This document shows positions 42,633 to 51,412 of a stretch of 64,000 nucleotides of DNA, piece after piece. Below the pieces are notes generated by a model that was given only the letters and a program-made list of their open reading frames with translations, had not been told where the DNA came from and searched no databases. A program made the translations under genes and the position numbers. Within the stretch, counting starts at the first letter, position 1. Each line of letters starts with the position of its first letter. The DNA comes from Deltaproteobacteria bacterium (GTDB taxonomy: Bacteria; Desulfobacterota; Desulfobacteria; Desulfobacterales; Desulfosarcinaceae): positions 248,001 through 312,000 of the forward strand of contig JAKALP010000001.1 in the NCBI GenBank assembly GCA_021824175.1. The letters are read 5' to 3'.

Positions 42633-44288
42633 GTGCTTGATGGGCACCAGGTTCAGGTTCGGACGATGCAAGCAGATCAAATCAACCGCATAGAAGTCGA
42701 TTGGCAGGCGCTGTTCAAGCCCATTGCTGGGTTGCAAAGCAGCCCGGAGAGTGCGCGGGTGATCAATGAGATTGTTATCAAGCCCGAAACCATTCCCATC
42801 ATCTTCGTGCCGGGGATTATGGGCAGCCGGTTGAAGTACACCAGGGAGAAGGCCAAGGCGTGGGACCCCGATGACCCAGGATTTATGCTGAGAAAATATG
42901 GTCGCTTTTTTTTGACTCCTGACGAGCGCAAAACCAGCGTGGTCGGTCGGCAATCCCATGACAGCAGCTACCTGGAAGTTGATCCAGTCAGCCTAAAAAT
43001 TCCGGCCAGCGGTAAGGAGCGCGGCTGGGCTGGAGTGGCCTGGAGCTTTTATGGCGGTATCCTCAAAGCCCTATCCGCACATCAATGGCCTGAGCCTTTA
43101 AATGCTTGTTTCAATTTTCCGGTATATGCCTTCGGCTATAACTGGACCGATTCCAATCGTGAGTCCGGCGAGAAATTGGCCGCCGCCATAAAGAAGATCA
43201 TTGATGATCATGCCATGCAGGGAAAATGCCGCCAGGTCATTCTGGTGACCCACTCCATGGGCGGCCTGGTGGCGCGCTCGGCCTGCAAGCTGCACGGCGC
43301 CGAAGGCAGCGTTTTGGGAGTCGTTCACGGCACCCAGCCGGCCACGGGAGCTCCGGCAGCGTATCAGCGCATGAAGCACGGCAACAGGGATCTGGACGGC
43401 TCGTTGTGGGATTGGTTATGTCATCCCATCAGCAAGATTATGGAGAAAGGGGCTGAAAGGGTACTGGGGGACGAAGGCCAGGAAGTGACGGTTTTGCTGG
43501 CCCACATGCCGGGCGGCTTGGAGCTGTTGCCCAATCAGCTCTACAAGACCAATGACGGCAATGCCCAATGGCTGAGTTATGAGCGCGCGGATGGTTCCCG
43601 CATCGCGCTGCCTCGCCAGAGCGACCCCTATGCAGAGATTTATCTGGAAAAGGATGCGCCGTATCGATTGGTTGATCCGGATTGGTTGGGGGGGAAATCA
43701 AGTTCAGGCTATGAAAAGCAGGTGCGCAATGCATGGAAGAGCTACTCCCACAACTTAAATCTCGCAAAAAGCTTTCATGATGATTTGGCAGACTATATCC
43801 ATCCAGAATCCTTTCAGTTTTACTCCACCGCCATAAAGACGGCCGACAAGATAAAGATTATCGGCCACAAAATCCCCGGCCAGCATCTATACTATTATAA
43901 GACAATGCAAGGAACCCGCTATTTCGAGTTCCGGGACAGCCAAAACAACCGGCTCGATGTGCAAAATGATCCCTTTTTCGAGGACCCCACTTCTTTTGAT
44001 CAGCATCCGCGTCGCAAGGAGCTGTTGATCGTGTATGCCTATGCCGTGGAGCCGCCGTCAGGTTTGGGTGACGGCACGGTGCCCGATGGTTCAGGTCGGG
44101 CACTCAATGCAAAGCCCAGCTACTACGATAAGGGCGCTAACGGCACGGTGGACATCGATGCCCAGGATGAACAGGAGGCCGCTCGGGTGCATGACCAGAT
44201 CTTCAATACTTCTACAGCACAACACATCACCTTGAAAGCGATTGAAAACCTATGCAAAACCAAAATCAAGAACGAAACCGGCGCTTGA
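42633..44288 (+). CDS. Alpha/beta-hydrolase lipase, possible type VI (Tle-like) phospholipase effector
   Basis: A 551-residue protein without a signal peptide. IIFVPGIMGSRLKYTR supplies the oxyanion region of LCAT/PGAP1-type lipases and VTHSMGGLVARSA the nucleophile elbow with the catalytic serine. LGDGTVPDGSGRA may hold the acid residue and VHDQIFNT the histidine. The frame opens with GTG at 42633; an ATG at 42666 is an alternative. It overlaps the next gene by 37 bases. That gene encodes a lipoprotein resembling Tli4 immunity proteins, so the pair looks like a phospholipase effector with its immunity protein. No VgrG, Hcp or PAAR gene is in the window. Confidence 0.7.
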   Translation: MLDGHQVQVRTMQADQINRIEVDWQALFKPIAGLQSSPESARVINEIVIKPETIPIIFVPGIMGSRLKYTREKAKAWDPDDPGFMLRKYGRFFLTPDERKTSVVGRQSHDSSYLEVDPVSLKIPASGKERGWAGVAWSFYGGILKALSAHQWPEPLNACFNFPVYAFGYNWTDSNRESGEKLAAAIKKIIDDHAMQGKCRQVILVTHSMGGLVARSACKLHGAEGSVLGVVHGTQPATGAPAAYQRMKHGNRDLDGSLWDWLCHPISKIMEKGAERVLGDEGQEVTVLLAHMPGGLELLPNQLYKTNDGNAQWLSYERADGSRIALPRQSDPYAEIYLEKDAPYRLVDPDWLGGKSSSGYEKQVRNAWKSYSHNLNLAKSFHDDLADYIHPESFQFYSTAIKTADKIKIIGHKIPGQHLYYYKTMQGTRYFEFRDSQNNRLDVQNDPFFEDPTSFDQHPRRKELLIVYAYAVEPPSGLGDGTVPDGSGRALNAKPSYYDKGANGTVDIDAQDEQEAARVHDQIFNTSTAQHITLKAIENLCKTKIKNETGA

Positions 44289-45292
44289 ACGCCATCACTA
44301 TCGGGGGGATGGCTATTTGGGCTGCCCTGATCATAATCACGGTGGCTTGTACTTCAGCCTGTGGGAAAGAGAAGATGAATACTTTTAAGGAACCAGTCAT
44401 AACTTATGGTGCTGGCCGGTTTGTCCTAGACATTCCGGCGTGCATGAAGTTCAGCGGTAGATATAGTGTGCGCACTTTCGATCTTAAAGAAGATGTTTGG
44501 CCTGTTGAAGACAAGCAAAAAGTCGCACAAACTACTTGGGAGAAAATATTAACTGAAATTGATCAAAAAAAACCGCCAAAAGGACAAAACAAGGTCATGA
44601 TCGAAGCACGTGAATTTTCTTCAACCCATAAATGGTGCAAAAGCGTATTCTTTTATGGAGATTCGTACGATGGCGATAGAGGTGATCTTTCTATTTTGCT
44701 AAATAGCGATATGGTCGGACTTTGGATAACCACTTATGGCGAATTCACTGGTAAGGATTTTATGTACGATAAAGCATCTGACCTGGTTCATGCCTACCGT
44801 CCCCCCACCTCCCGCTTCGGCCGGGTGCAAGTGTTGTCCGGCCGGGATTCGTTCTATTTGCAGTATGGGGCTATCGATCTACCTTTCGAGTACAGCGAGA
44901 GCGTATCTGTTGACTTCGCAGGTCATCCGCTGGATGAAAAAATGCTAATTTCGGTTATGACCAGAGTGGTGGAAGAAGATCAGAAGATCGGACTGCTGGA
45001 TCGGGCTGCGAGCTCGTTGACGCTGAAAATGGCTAAAGGCTTAAAGATAGATAAATTGCGTTCCGGCAAGCGCACCGTTGGCGGATTGAAGGGCGAGGAG
45101 ATACTCGAACGGTTCACCGATGATGGCAGGGTAACACTTGCTTTTTCCTGGATGCACCTTGGCAAAAAAGATTCAGCCCATCAGCCCCATATCATCATCG
45201 ATATGGAATCCCAGGATGGCCGCCCGGAAGAAAAGCTGGCCCTGTGGGATGCGGTGCTGGATTCCATGCGGCCGGCGGGAAGGGGAGAGTGA
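44252..45292 (+). CDS. Membrane-anchored Tli4-like immunity protein
   Basis: A 346-residue protein whose N-terminal hydrophobic segment ends in TVACTSACGKE, a lipobox or uncleaved anchor that would place it in the periplasm. It has two halves: an N-terminal domain beginning YGAGRFVLDIPACMKF and a C-terminal domain with VGGLKGEEILERF and EEKLALWDAVLDSMRP. The layout matches my recollection of the Tli4 family that neutralises Tle4 phospholipases. It overlaps the lipase gene by 37 bases, the usual effector-immunity arrangement. The first part of the gene has lower GC than its neighbours, a hint of transfer. Confidence 0.55.
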   Translation: MQNQNQERNRRLNAITIGGMAIWAALIIITVACTSACGKEKMNTFKEPVITYGAGRFVLDIPACMKFSGRYSVRTFDLKEDVWPVEDKQKVAQTTWEKILTEIDQKKPPKGQNKVMIEAREFSSTHKWCKSVFFYGDSYDGDRGDLSILLNSDMVGLWITTYGEFTGKDFMYDKASDLVHAYRPPTSRFGRVQVLSGRDSFYLQYGAIDLPFEYSESVSVDFAGHPLDEKMLISVMTRVVEEDQKIGLLDRAASSLTLKMAKGLKIDKLRSGKRTVGGLKGEEILERFTDDGRVTLAFSWMHLGKKDSAHQPHIIIDMESQDGRPEEKLALWDAVLDSMRPAGRGE

Positions 45293-45411
45293 AGATGGAA
45301 GGCAAAAGGCATAAGGTGGAAGGTAGATGGTGGAAGACAATGCCGTTTACGACATAGCGCCGCAAATATAGGCGAATTCGGCCAAAGATATTCACCGCAG
45401 GGCACACAAGC

Positions 45412-45729
45412 GTGGGAACGAGGCTAACACTATCCTTTTCGGGCAACACAGTTTATAACCACACGGAAACTTTTTACCAGCAACTTCATGGCGGCTTCAC
45501 GGGCGCGCCACTCTTCGTCCGTTTCGCCAATATTGATCAGATCTGGTTCGAAGGAGTTAACGGCAACATCCGGCAAGAGCCGATGCTGGATGCCAATATT
45601 CATCTGACTACCGGATCGCCTTGCATTAACAGGGCCGATCCTTCGGTGGCGCCGCTGATTGATTTTGATGGTGATCGGCGGCCCCAGGGCAGTGGTCCTG
45701 ATATTGGTGCTGATGAGTTTGTTGAGTAG
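45412..45729 (+). pseudogene. C-terminal remnant of a beta-helix (choice-of-anchor Q type) protein
   Basis: About 105 codons without a proper start or ribosome binding site. The end, GSPCINRADPSVAPLIDFDGDRRPQGSGPDIGADEF, is the common last rung and tail of parallel beta-helix polysaccharide-binding or surface proteins. The N-terminal several hundred residues expected for the family are missing, so this is a deletion remnant. Upstream low-complexity sequence (GGAAGGCAAAAGGCATAAGGTGGAAGG, 45297-45323) may mark the junction. Confidence 0.65.
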
Positions 45730-45754
45730 TAAAACAAGGATGGGAGATTTGTAT

Positions 45755-45791
45755 AAAAAAAAGGCTGCCGCCAATGGGCGGCAGCCTTTTT
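45755..45791. terminator. Bidirectional intrinsic terminator
   Basis: GGCTGCCGCC pairs with GGCGGCAGCC around AATG, with eight A before and five T after. It separates the remnant from the convergent carboxylesterase gene and works in both directions. Confidence 0.9.
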
Positions 45792-45810
45792 GCCTTATTC
45801 AGATGCGCTT

Positions 45811-47472
45811 TCAGATAGGATTTGTGGGGAATACCAACGTATTTAAATTGTCTTCTAAAGTTGGTGGCGTAAGGATTGTGATTTGCAGATATTGATCACT
45901 TGTGCTGGTATATGGCTGCCAAGTGGTCTGGCCTTCAAGATTGGGGTTGCCGGTTGCGGCAAAATTAGCCCACATGGTCATCATGAGGTCCACCATCGCG
46001 CTGTCCGAAGTATCGGTCGTCGGTATCGCAGATAGATTCAATATGGCTCTATTTGGATATGTACCTGGCGGGGATTGGTATTGATATTCATTGGTCGTCA
46101 TGACGGTCAGATATGGCAGCCCCATGGCCCAATGGGTCAGGAAGCTGTTGTAGCTTTTAAAGAGATAGGCGAGTTCAACTGCATGATATGCCAAAACCGT
46201 ACGGTCATCATTGGGGCTGGAATTATTATCGTAGGTGATGCCCCTCCAGCCTAGCGGTAGATGGTTGAATACATAGGTGTAGATGGGATTGCTGCTGCCG
46301 GCGGTATCATAGCCATCAGCAATAGTGGGTATCAGTTCCTGGAACCCACCGGTCAGAATTTGGCCGTCACCCCAGGTCACACCGGTCATCAGAGGCACAT
46401 CCACCTGATTGCCGGCAGTAAATATATTGGCCGCAGTATTTGTCAGATAATAGCCATCAATGGTGGGAGAGTAAATTACCTGGGGCAGACTATTGGTGGC
46501 CGCCGCAGTGTCCCCAGTGAAAGTGACGGTCGTGACGATGGTCTCCCAGCTGATCGCACGCATCGCCGCGGCACTAGCACTAGCGCCGTTTAACCCCAAA
46601 GCGGTCGCAAAGTCGGCGCCTTCATTTTCGGCCTCGACAAGAGAGAGCGGCTGAATAGAGGGGTCAGCCGTCGTAGACATGCCGCTTTGGACGATGGCTT
46701 TGTGGAAGAGCCCTTGGGCTAACGAGGAAGTAAGGAGGGAGAGTACTTTCGCGCCACCGCCCGATTGACCGAATATAGTGACATTATCCGGGTTCCCGCC
46801 AAAGGCTTCAATATTGTCTCTTACCCACTGTAGGGCCATGATCAAATCGAGCTGGCCATAGTTACCCGAGAGGCCGTCCGCTGATTCTGCTCTTAGCGAC
46901 GGATGGGCGAGATAGCCAAATGGCCCCAAGCGATGGTTCACTGTGACGACCACCACATCCTTGGTGGGCAGGGCTTCGGCATTATTATAGTTGGCGACGT
47001 TGGCGGTCAGGATGCTGAAAAAGCCGCCGTGGATCCAGAACATAACCGGCAAATTGTTAGCGTTTTTCGGCGCAGTGATGTTGAGATAGAGGCAATCCTC
47101 ACTCACACCCCCCTGTCCAAAATTGGCAAAATAGGTGTGTTGGGCTGCTTGGGGTTTATAACCCGAACAATCCAGGACTCCGCTCCAGGCATCTGGCGCC
47201 ACCGGCGGCCTCCAGCGCAGGTCGCCCACGGGCGGCTTGGCATAGGGCACTCCCAGCCATTGATTGGTGTTGGCGTTGGGTTCCAAACCGCTGATTTGGC
47301 CGTTTTGGGTGTTGACCAAGGCCACTGGTGCTGGTGTGGCTGCGGGCGTTACGGGTGTTGCGGTTTCATCGGTTTTGCTGCAGCCGCTCATGGCGGCAAA
47401 CATCATGAATAAGACAAACAAGAGTGCGGCAGTTTTGAAATGGAGCTTCAAGGCTTGGCGATTCAACACCAT
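45811..47472 (-). CDS. Type B carboxylesterase lipoprotein
   Basis: A 553-residue lipoprotein (lipobox AAMSGC, about residue 31) followed by a threonine/proline/alanine linker and a carboxylesterase type B domain. It has the oxyanion motif WIHGGFFS, the EDCLYLN signature and the nucleophile elbow IFGQSGGGAKV, where Gln replaces the more common Glu. It likely hydrolyses carboxylic esters outside the inner membrane. GAGGAGG precedes the start. It is monocistronic, ending at the shared terminator. Confidence 0.9.
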   Translation of the reverse strand: MVLNRQALKLHFKTAALLFVLFMMFAAMSGCSKTDETATPVTPAATPAPVALVNTQNGQISGLEPNANTNQWLGVPYAKPPVGDLRWRPPVAPDAWSGVLDCSGYKPQAAQHTYFANFGQGGVSEDCLYLNITAPKNANNLPVMFWIHGGFFSILTANVANYNNAEALPTKDVVVVTVNHRLGPFGYLAHPSLRAESADGLSGNYGQLDLIMALQWVRDNIEAFGGNPDNVTIFGQSGGGAKVLSLLTSSLAQGLFHKAIVQSGMSTTADPSIQPLSLVEAENEGADFATALGLNGASASAAAMRAISWETIVTTVTFTGDTAAATNSLPQVIYSPTIDGYYLTNTAANIFTAGNQVDVPLMTGVTWGDGQILTGGFQELIPTIADGYDTAGSSNPIYTYVFNHLPLGWRGITYDNNSSPNDDRTVLAYHAVELAYLFKSYNSFLTHWAMGLPYLTVMTTNEYQYQSPPGTYPNRAILNLSAIPTTDTSDSAMVDLMMTMWANFAATGNPNLEGQTTWQPYTSTSDQYLQITILTPPTLEDNLNTLVFPTNPI

Positions 47473-48181
47473 CTGGAATTCCTCCTCGATTTTGCCTGGC
47501 TTGGGCTCGTAGAAGCGGGGGGAGCTTGTCGGGCCGGCTCAGCAAGGTTAGTGGATAATGAAAGAGCAACAACGTGATTCGACGTTCCGTCGCTGCGGGG
47601 GTGTTGGTTGCCTCAGTATTATCAAGCACTAAATGCTTGGGGTAAGGATCGCGCCCACGGCGTTTCCTGATGGGGGGGAATTGGGAAAGGAAGGGTGCCG
47701 TAACGCCTATGCCGTGATGTTGCGCTGATGGTTTCATAAAAAGTCGCTTGCAATCTGTTTATGACATTTCCATCCGGCTCGCGGCGGACTGGAAATGTCG
47801 AGTCGCTGGCTTTTTACGAATTTGTCTCCAATGGTTATTTCAAATTAGAACTGGGTCAACTGATTGAAATCTTTCAGCGCGAACATCATAGCAAGTTGCA
47901 TGCCTGCTTAATATTCTCTGCGTATGTACCAAAATGATGCCTGTAAGAAAAGTGAAAGTTGCGATTGAGGAGAATTTTTTTGCGGCCGGTGAATGGAGCG
48001 GATTTCTTCATGGGAGCTGCCTGGGCGAGGTTTTTTCCTGCCACGCTTTTTTAATATTTTGCTTCCTCTTACGTATTCGGGACATGGATGCAAGGCAGGT
48101 CTGGGCATCCGCGTTCGGCCCGATTAAACCGGTTGGTTAGATGCCAACTGCCAAATTTGGGCTGACCTTGGGCACAAAATG
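47473..48181. other. Intergenic region with a nested palindromic element
   Basis: 709 bases between the carboxylesterase (divergent start) and the end of the NtrC-type gene, with no supported gene. Its most notable content is the 88-bp inverted-repeat element annotated separately. Confidence 0.5.
47733..47820. repeat. 88-bp nested inverted-repeat element
   Basis: Outer arms TTCATAAAAAG (47733-47743) and CTTTTTACGAA (47810-47820) pair with one mismatch. Inner arms GACATTTCCA (47763-47772) and TGGAAATGTC (47790-47799) pair perfectly, and TCCG/CGGA lies inside them. The AT-rich outer ends and nested stems resemble a REP- or MITE-like element. No second copy was noticed in this window. Confidence 0.6.
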
Positions 48182-49624
48182 TCAGACAATCCGGACAAGT
48201 GGAGCTACCGGCCGTGGTTTGACCGACTCTTCGGAGAGGTCATGTTTTTTCATGAGCTCGAACAGCCGCGTGCGGCTGAGCCCTGAAATACGGCAGGCTT
48301 CCTTGCGGCTGCCCCTGGTCAGGCGCAGCAGTTGCTCCAGGTAGCGGCGCTCCATGAGGTCGCGGTAGCCGGCAAAGTTCATAAATCCTTCCGGCCCCGG
48401 CACTATCGATTCGCTGGCCTTGGGCGGTTTGGCGTTTTGGGCATTGGCTTTGACCGACTGGCGGGTCAGTATGGCCCGGATGTGGGTCGGCAGGTGGTGG
48501 GGATGCAACGTCGGCTCGTGGCCGGCCATGGCCAGCGCCTCTTCCAGGGCATGAAACAGTTCACGGATATTTCCCGGCCATTGGTAGGCTTGCAAGGCTT
48601 GCAAAAAATCGCTGGAAACCCCCTTGATCTCCATACTGTGGCGGCCGCACAACCGGTTGATGTGGAACAGCGCCAGCGTTTGGATATCTTGTTTGCGGCG
48701 GCGCAACGGCGGTACGTCAATGCTGAAAGAACGCAGGCGGAAAAGCAGGTCGCCGCGAAAGCGGCCTTTGGCTGCCGTGGCGTCCAGGTCGCGGTTGGTG
48801 GCGGTGATCAGACGGAAATTGGAATCCACTTCGCATTGGCCGCTGACCGGTCGGAAGCGGTGCTCCTGGATGACCCTGAGGAAGGTTTTTTGAATTAAAA
48901 TGGGCAGTTCTCCCACTTCGTCCAGGAATAATGTGCCCCCGTGGGCCTGCCGGATCAGTCCATCGCGCTCTTTGTCAGCGCCGGTGAAGGCCCCTTTGGC
49001 ATGCCCGAAGAGCAAGCTCTCCACCAAGGTTTCGGGCAGCGCCGCGCAATCGACGATAACAAACGGCCCCTGGGCCCGGGTGCTATTCTCATGGATGGCG
49101 CGCGCCATCAGCTCTTTGCCGGTGCCGGTTTCGCCGCAGATCAGTACATTGGCTTCGCTTATTGCGGCCTGGGCCACGCGCTCCAGCACCGCGTTGAGGC
49201 TGGTGCTTTGGCCCACGATCCCATCGCGCCGCAGCACCTTGGGCAAACCGGCTTGTTTGCCGGCCCGGTAGGTCAGGGCGCGTTGAATGGTGAGTTTGAT
49301 GTCTCCCACCGAGGCCGGTTTGACTAGATAGTCCCAAGCTCCATTGCGGATAGCGGTTTCAGCGGCGTCCGGATCACCATTGCCGGTGATAATGATCACT
49401 TCGGGCGGGTTTTCGATTTGACGGATCTGGGGCAGAAGATGAAGGCCGTCATCATCGGGCAGCCCCACATCCAGCAAGACCAGGTCAAAAGCCACGGATT
49501 GAATGGCAGCCAGCCCCTGGGCCGCCGTTGGGGCGCAATGGGCGCCGCAATCCATTTTTTTGGCCACTTCAGCCAGAATCTGGCTGATTCCCGGATCGTC
49601 ATCAATGATCAGAATGTCGGGCAT
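48182..49624 (-). CDS. NtrC-family sigma-54-dependent response regulator
   Basis: About 480 residues from MPDILIIDDD: receiver domain (phosphoacceptor in LVLLDVGLP, lysine in YLVKPAS), AAA+ domain with Walker A GETGTGKE, GAFTGA loop and Walker B LFLDEVGE, and a C-terminal Fis-type helix-turn-helix (RKEACRISGLSRTRLFELM). It activates sigma-54 promoters after phosphorylation by a histidine kinase; none is adjacent, so its partner is unknown. An ATG 18 bases upstream is possible but adds MTREQP only. The C-terminus ends in a proline-rich tail. Confidence 0.93.
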   Translation of the reverse strand: MPDILIIDDDPGISQILAEVAKKMDCGAHCAPTAAQGLAAIQSVAFDLVLLDVGLPDDDGLHLLPQIRQIENPPEVIIITGNGDPDAAETAIRNGAWDYLVKPASVGDIKLTIQRALTYRAGKQAGLPKVLRRDGIVGQSTSLNAVLERVAQAAISEANVLICGETGTGKELMARAIHENSTRAQGPFVIVDCAALPETLVESLLFGHAKGAFTGADKERDGLIRQAHGGTLFLDEVGELPILIQKTFLRVIQEHRFRPVSGQCEVDSNFRLITATNRDLDATAAKGRFRGDLLFRLRSFSIDVPPLRRRKQDIQTLALFHINRLCGRHSMEIKGVSSDFLQALQAYQWPGNIRELFHALEEALAMAGHEPTLHPHHLPTHIRAILTRQSVKANAQNAKPPKASESIVPGPEGFMNFAGYRDLMERRYLEQLLRLTRGSRKEACRISGLSRTRLFELMKKHDLSEESVKPRPVAPLVRIV

Positions 49625-49870
49625 GGGCTGCTCGCGTGTCAAAGTTCAATGGTTGAAAAGGCAGATCAGGGCGCTCTGGAGAGTTCTATCGGCTTTGGCG
49701 GGGGAAAGCTTTAGTAAGGTTAAAGGCAGAAGGTATTAGGTTGAAGGTCGCGTGATATTGTTGTTGCGGCCCTGTAGGGCTTTTTTAACGGTTCTTCAGC
49801 GCGACGAACCAGCTGTAAGGTGTGTTGGGTTGGTGGAGTTGGTGTGGCGTTGATGGACCGTCATCGTAAC

Positions 49871-50197
49871 CTACCCTTGCCAGGGCTTTCCTGTTCTTAG
49901 GATGCTTGCCAAAAAGGACCGTTGGTCCAAGGCTTTATATTCTCGTTCGGTGAACGGGAGGGCTTCTATCAGGCTGTTATATTTTGCCGCAACTTTGGAG
50001 AGGTACTGCATATTTTCGATTCTGGGTTTGTCTTCAAACCACTCTGAAATCACGGCCAAATCAATATCGCTGTAATCTTTGGCTTTGTCATCGGCATAAG
50101 AGCCGAAGAGAACAACTTCCCGTACCGGAATCTCCTGCTTCAACTTTGCAATGAATCCATCAATAACTTCTTTTAGTTGATTTTTAGATAAAGCCAT
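49871..50197 (-). CDS. Minimal nucleotidyltransferase (MNT), pair 1
   Basis: A 108-residue protein with the nucleotidyltransferase motif GSYADDKAKDYSDIDLAV (GS, ten residues, DxD). It overlaps the HEPN gene upstream by 25 bases. In HEPN-MNT systems the MNT protein AMPylates or otherwise silences the HEPN partner, acting as the antitoxin. It is one of two such pairs within 4 kb. Confidence 0.85.
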   Translation of the reverse strand: MALSKNQLKEVIDGFIAKLKQEIPVREVVLFGSYADDKAKDYSDIDLAVISEWFEDKPRIENMQYLSKVAAKYNSLIEALPFTEREYKALDQRSFLASILRTGKPWQG

Positions 50198-50559
50198 TGA
50201 TGTAACTCCCGCGTTTGATCATACACAAGCCGCGCTTTTTCTTTATCGATTATCTCCGTAAGGCTCTCTTTATAATCTCCGTAGCGTGCTTCAATATGGT
50301 ACGGTGTCAATTCCGCTATGAAATCCATTTGGGTGGGGGTTAATTCATTATGCATGGATGCGATCTCTGACAGACGGGTCAAATTATGAATCGGAAAGTT
50401 CTGCAAGCCTTTGTGTGCGATTATTCCTTTGAATATCTTTTCGATCGATTGCTGGCACATATATGCAACGTATAAATAACGGCCTGTATCCAACATGGCT
50501 TTGGCGGTATCGAGATCATAGTTGGAACGTTCAATCCAATGTTCAACAAGTTTATCCAT
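50173..50559 (-). CDS. HEPN-domain protein, pair 1
   Basis: About 128 residues with the HEPN (PF05168-type) features: an opening helix around WIERSNYDLDTAKAM, then YMCQQSIEKIFKGIIAH and ARYGDYKESL. The RxxxxH ribonuclease motif of HepT/DUF86 toxins is not visible, so it may be non-nucleolytic or act otherwise. ATG at 50559 was chosen over GTG at 50565. It is co-transcribed with the MNT gene downstream. Confidence 0.82.
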   Translation of the reverse strand: MDKLVEHWIERSNYDLDTAKAMLDTGRYLYVAYMCQQSIEKIFKGIIAHKGLQNFPIHNLTRLSEIASMHNELTPTQMDFIAELTPYHIEARYGDYKESLTEIIDKEKARLVYDQTRELHQWLYLKIN

Positions 50560-50686
50560 GATCACCGGCTCTCAACACGGGATTCTGTGTTTTCGAAGAA
50601 GGCTTTCATCGCATATGTAAGCGATTGTAACCATCTCTTAATGTTTACTATAATTTTAGAAAAACTATCAACTATTTATTGGTTTG

Positions 50687-51412
50687 CTACTCTCCAATAC
50701 CCGGTTTTCGGAAGTAAAGCACAACACTTTTCCCTAAAATTGGATTGAGCAACTGTTCAATGATCCGGGTAATCCGGGGCTGTTCCATGAGATCCCAGAC
50801 CAGGAATTGATGGTAGATCCGCACGGGCCAAAGGGGTTCTTTGCGGTGCACCCCCAGGAAGCATTTGAGCCACCAGTAGGGGCTGTGCAGGCCGTGGGCA
50901 AAGTGAGTGCGCCAGTGGGTGACGCCCAACGATTCGATGCGGTTTAACAATTGGCGGGCATTGTAGATGCGCACATGGCCGCCGGGATCGTGGCGGTATT
51001 GGCGCGAGAGCATCCAGCAGATAGTTTCGGGCCAGCAGCGCGGTACGCTCACCACCAGTTGCCCACCGGGCTTGAGCACGCGCACAATTTCCTGCATTGC
51101 ACTGAGGTCATTGGGAATATGTTCCAGTACTTCCGAGCAGATGACCAGGTCGAAGCCGGCGTCGGCAAAGGGCAAGTGCTTAATATCGGCCGCGTGCAGC
51201 CGCCAGCGCCCTCGGCCATGAGCGCCCAAATAATCATGGAACTGAAGACGGGCCTGGGCCTTTTTTAGATCGCTGAAACAGGGATCGGCGCCGATCACTT
51301 CCACGCGTTCCAGATCATAGGCCGCGGCCACGTGGCGCCCCGAGCCGCAGCCGATGTCCAGAATGCGGCTACCGGCGGGCAGATGCAGACATTGAAAGTC
51401 GACGGTAATCAT
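50687..51412 (-). CDS. Class I SAM-dependent methyltransferase
   Basis: A 241-residue protein with motif I ILDIGCGSGRHVAAA, then VIGADPC, and VICSEVLEHIPND with the usual post-motif acidic residues (Methyltransf_11). It overlaps the glycosyltransferase gene upstream by 44 bases, which argues for translational coupling and a common product, perhaps a methylated glycan or sugar lipid. Substrate unknown. Confidence 0.88.
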   Translation of the reverse strand: MITVDFQCLHLPAGSRILDIGCGSGRHVAAAYDLERVEVIGADPCFSDLKKAQARLQFHDYLGAHGRGRWRLHAADIKHLPFADAGFDLVICSEVLEHIPNDLSAMQEIVRVLKPGGQLVVSVPRCWPETICWMLSRQYRHDPGGHVRIYNARQLLNRIESLGVTHWRTHFAHGLHSPYWWLKCFLGVHRKEPLWPVRIYHQFLVWDLMEQPRITRIIEQLLNPILGKSVVLYFRKPGIGE

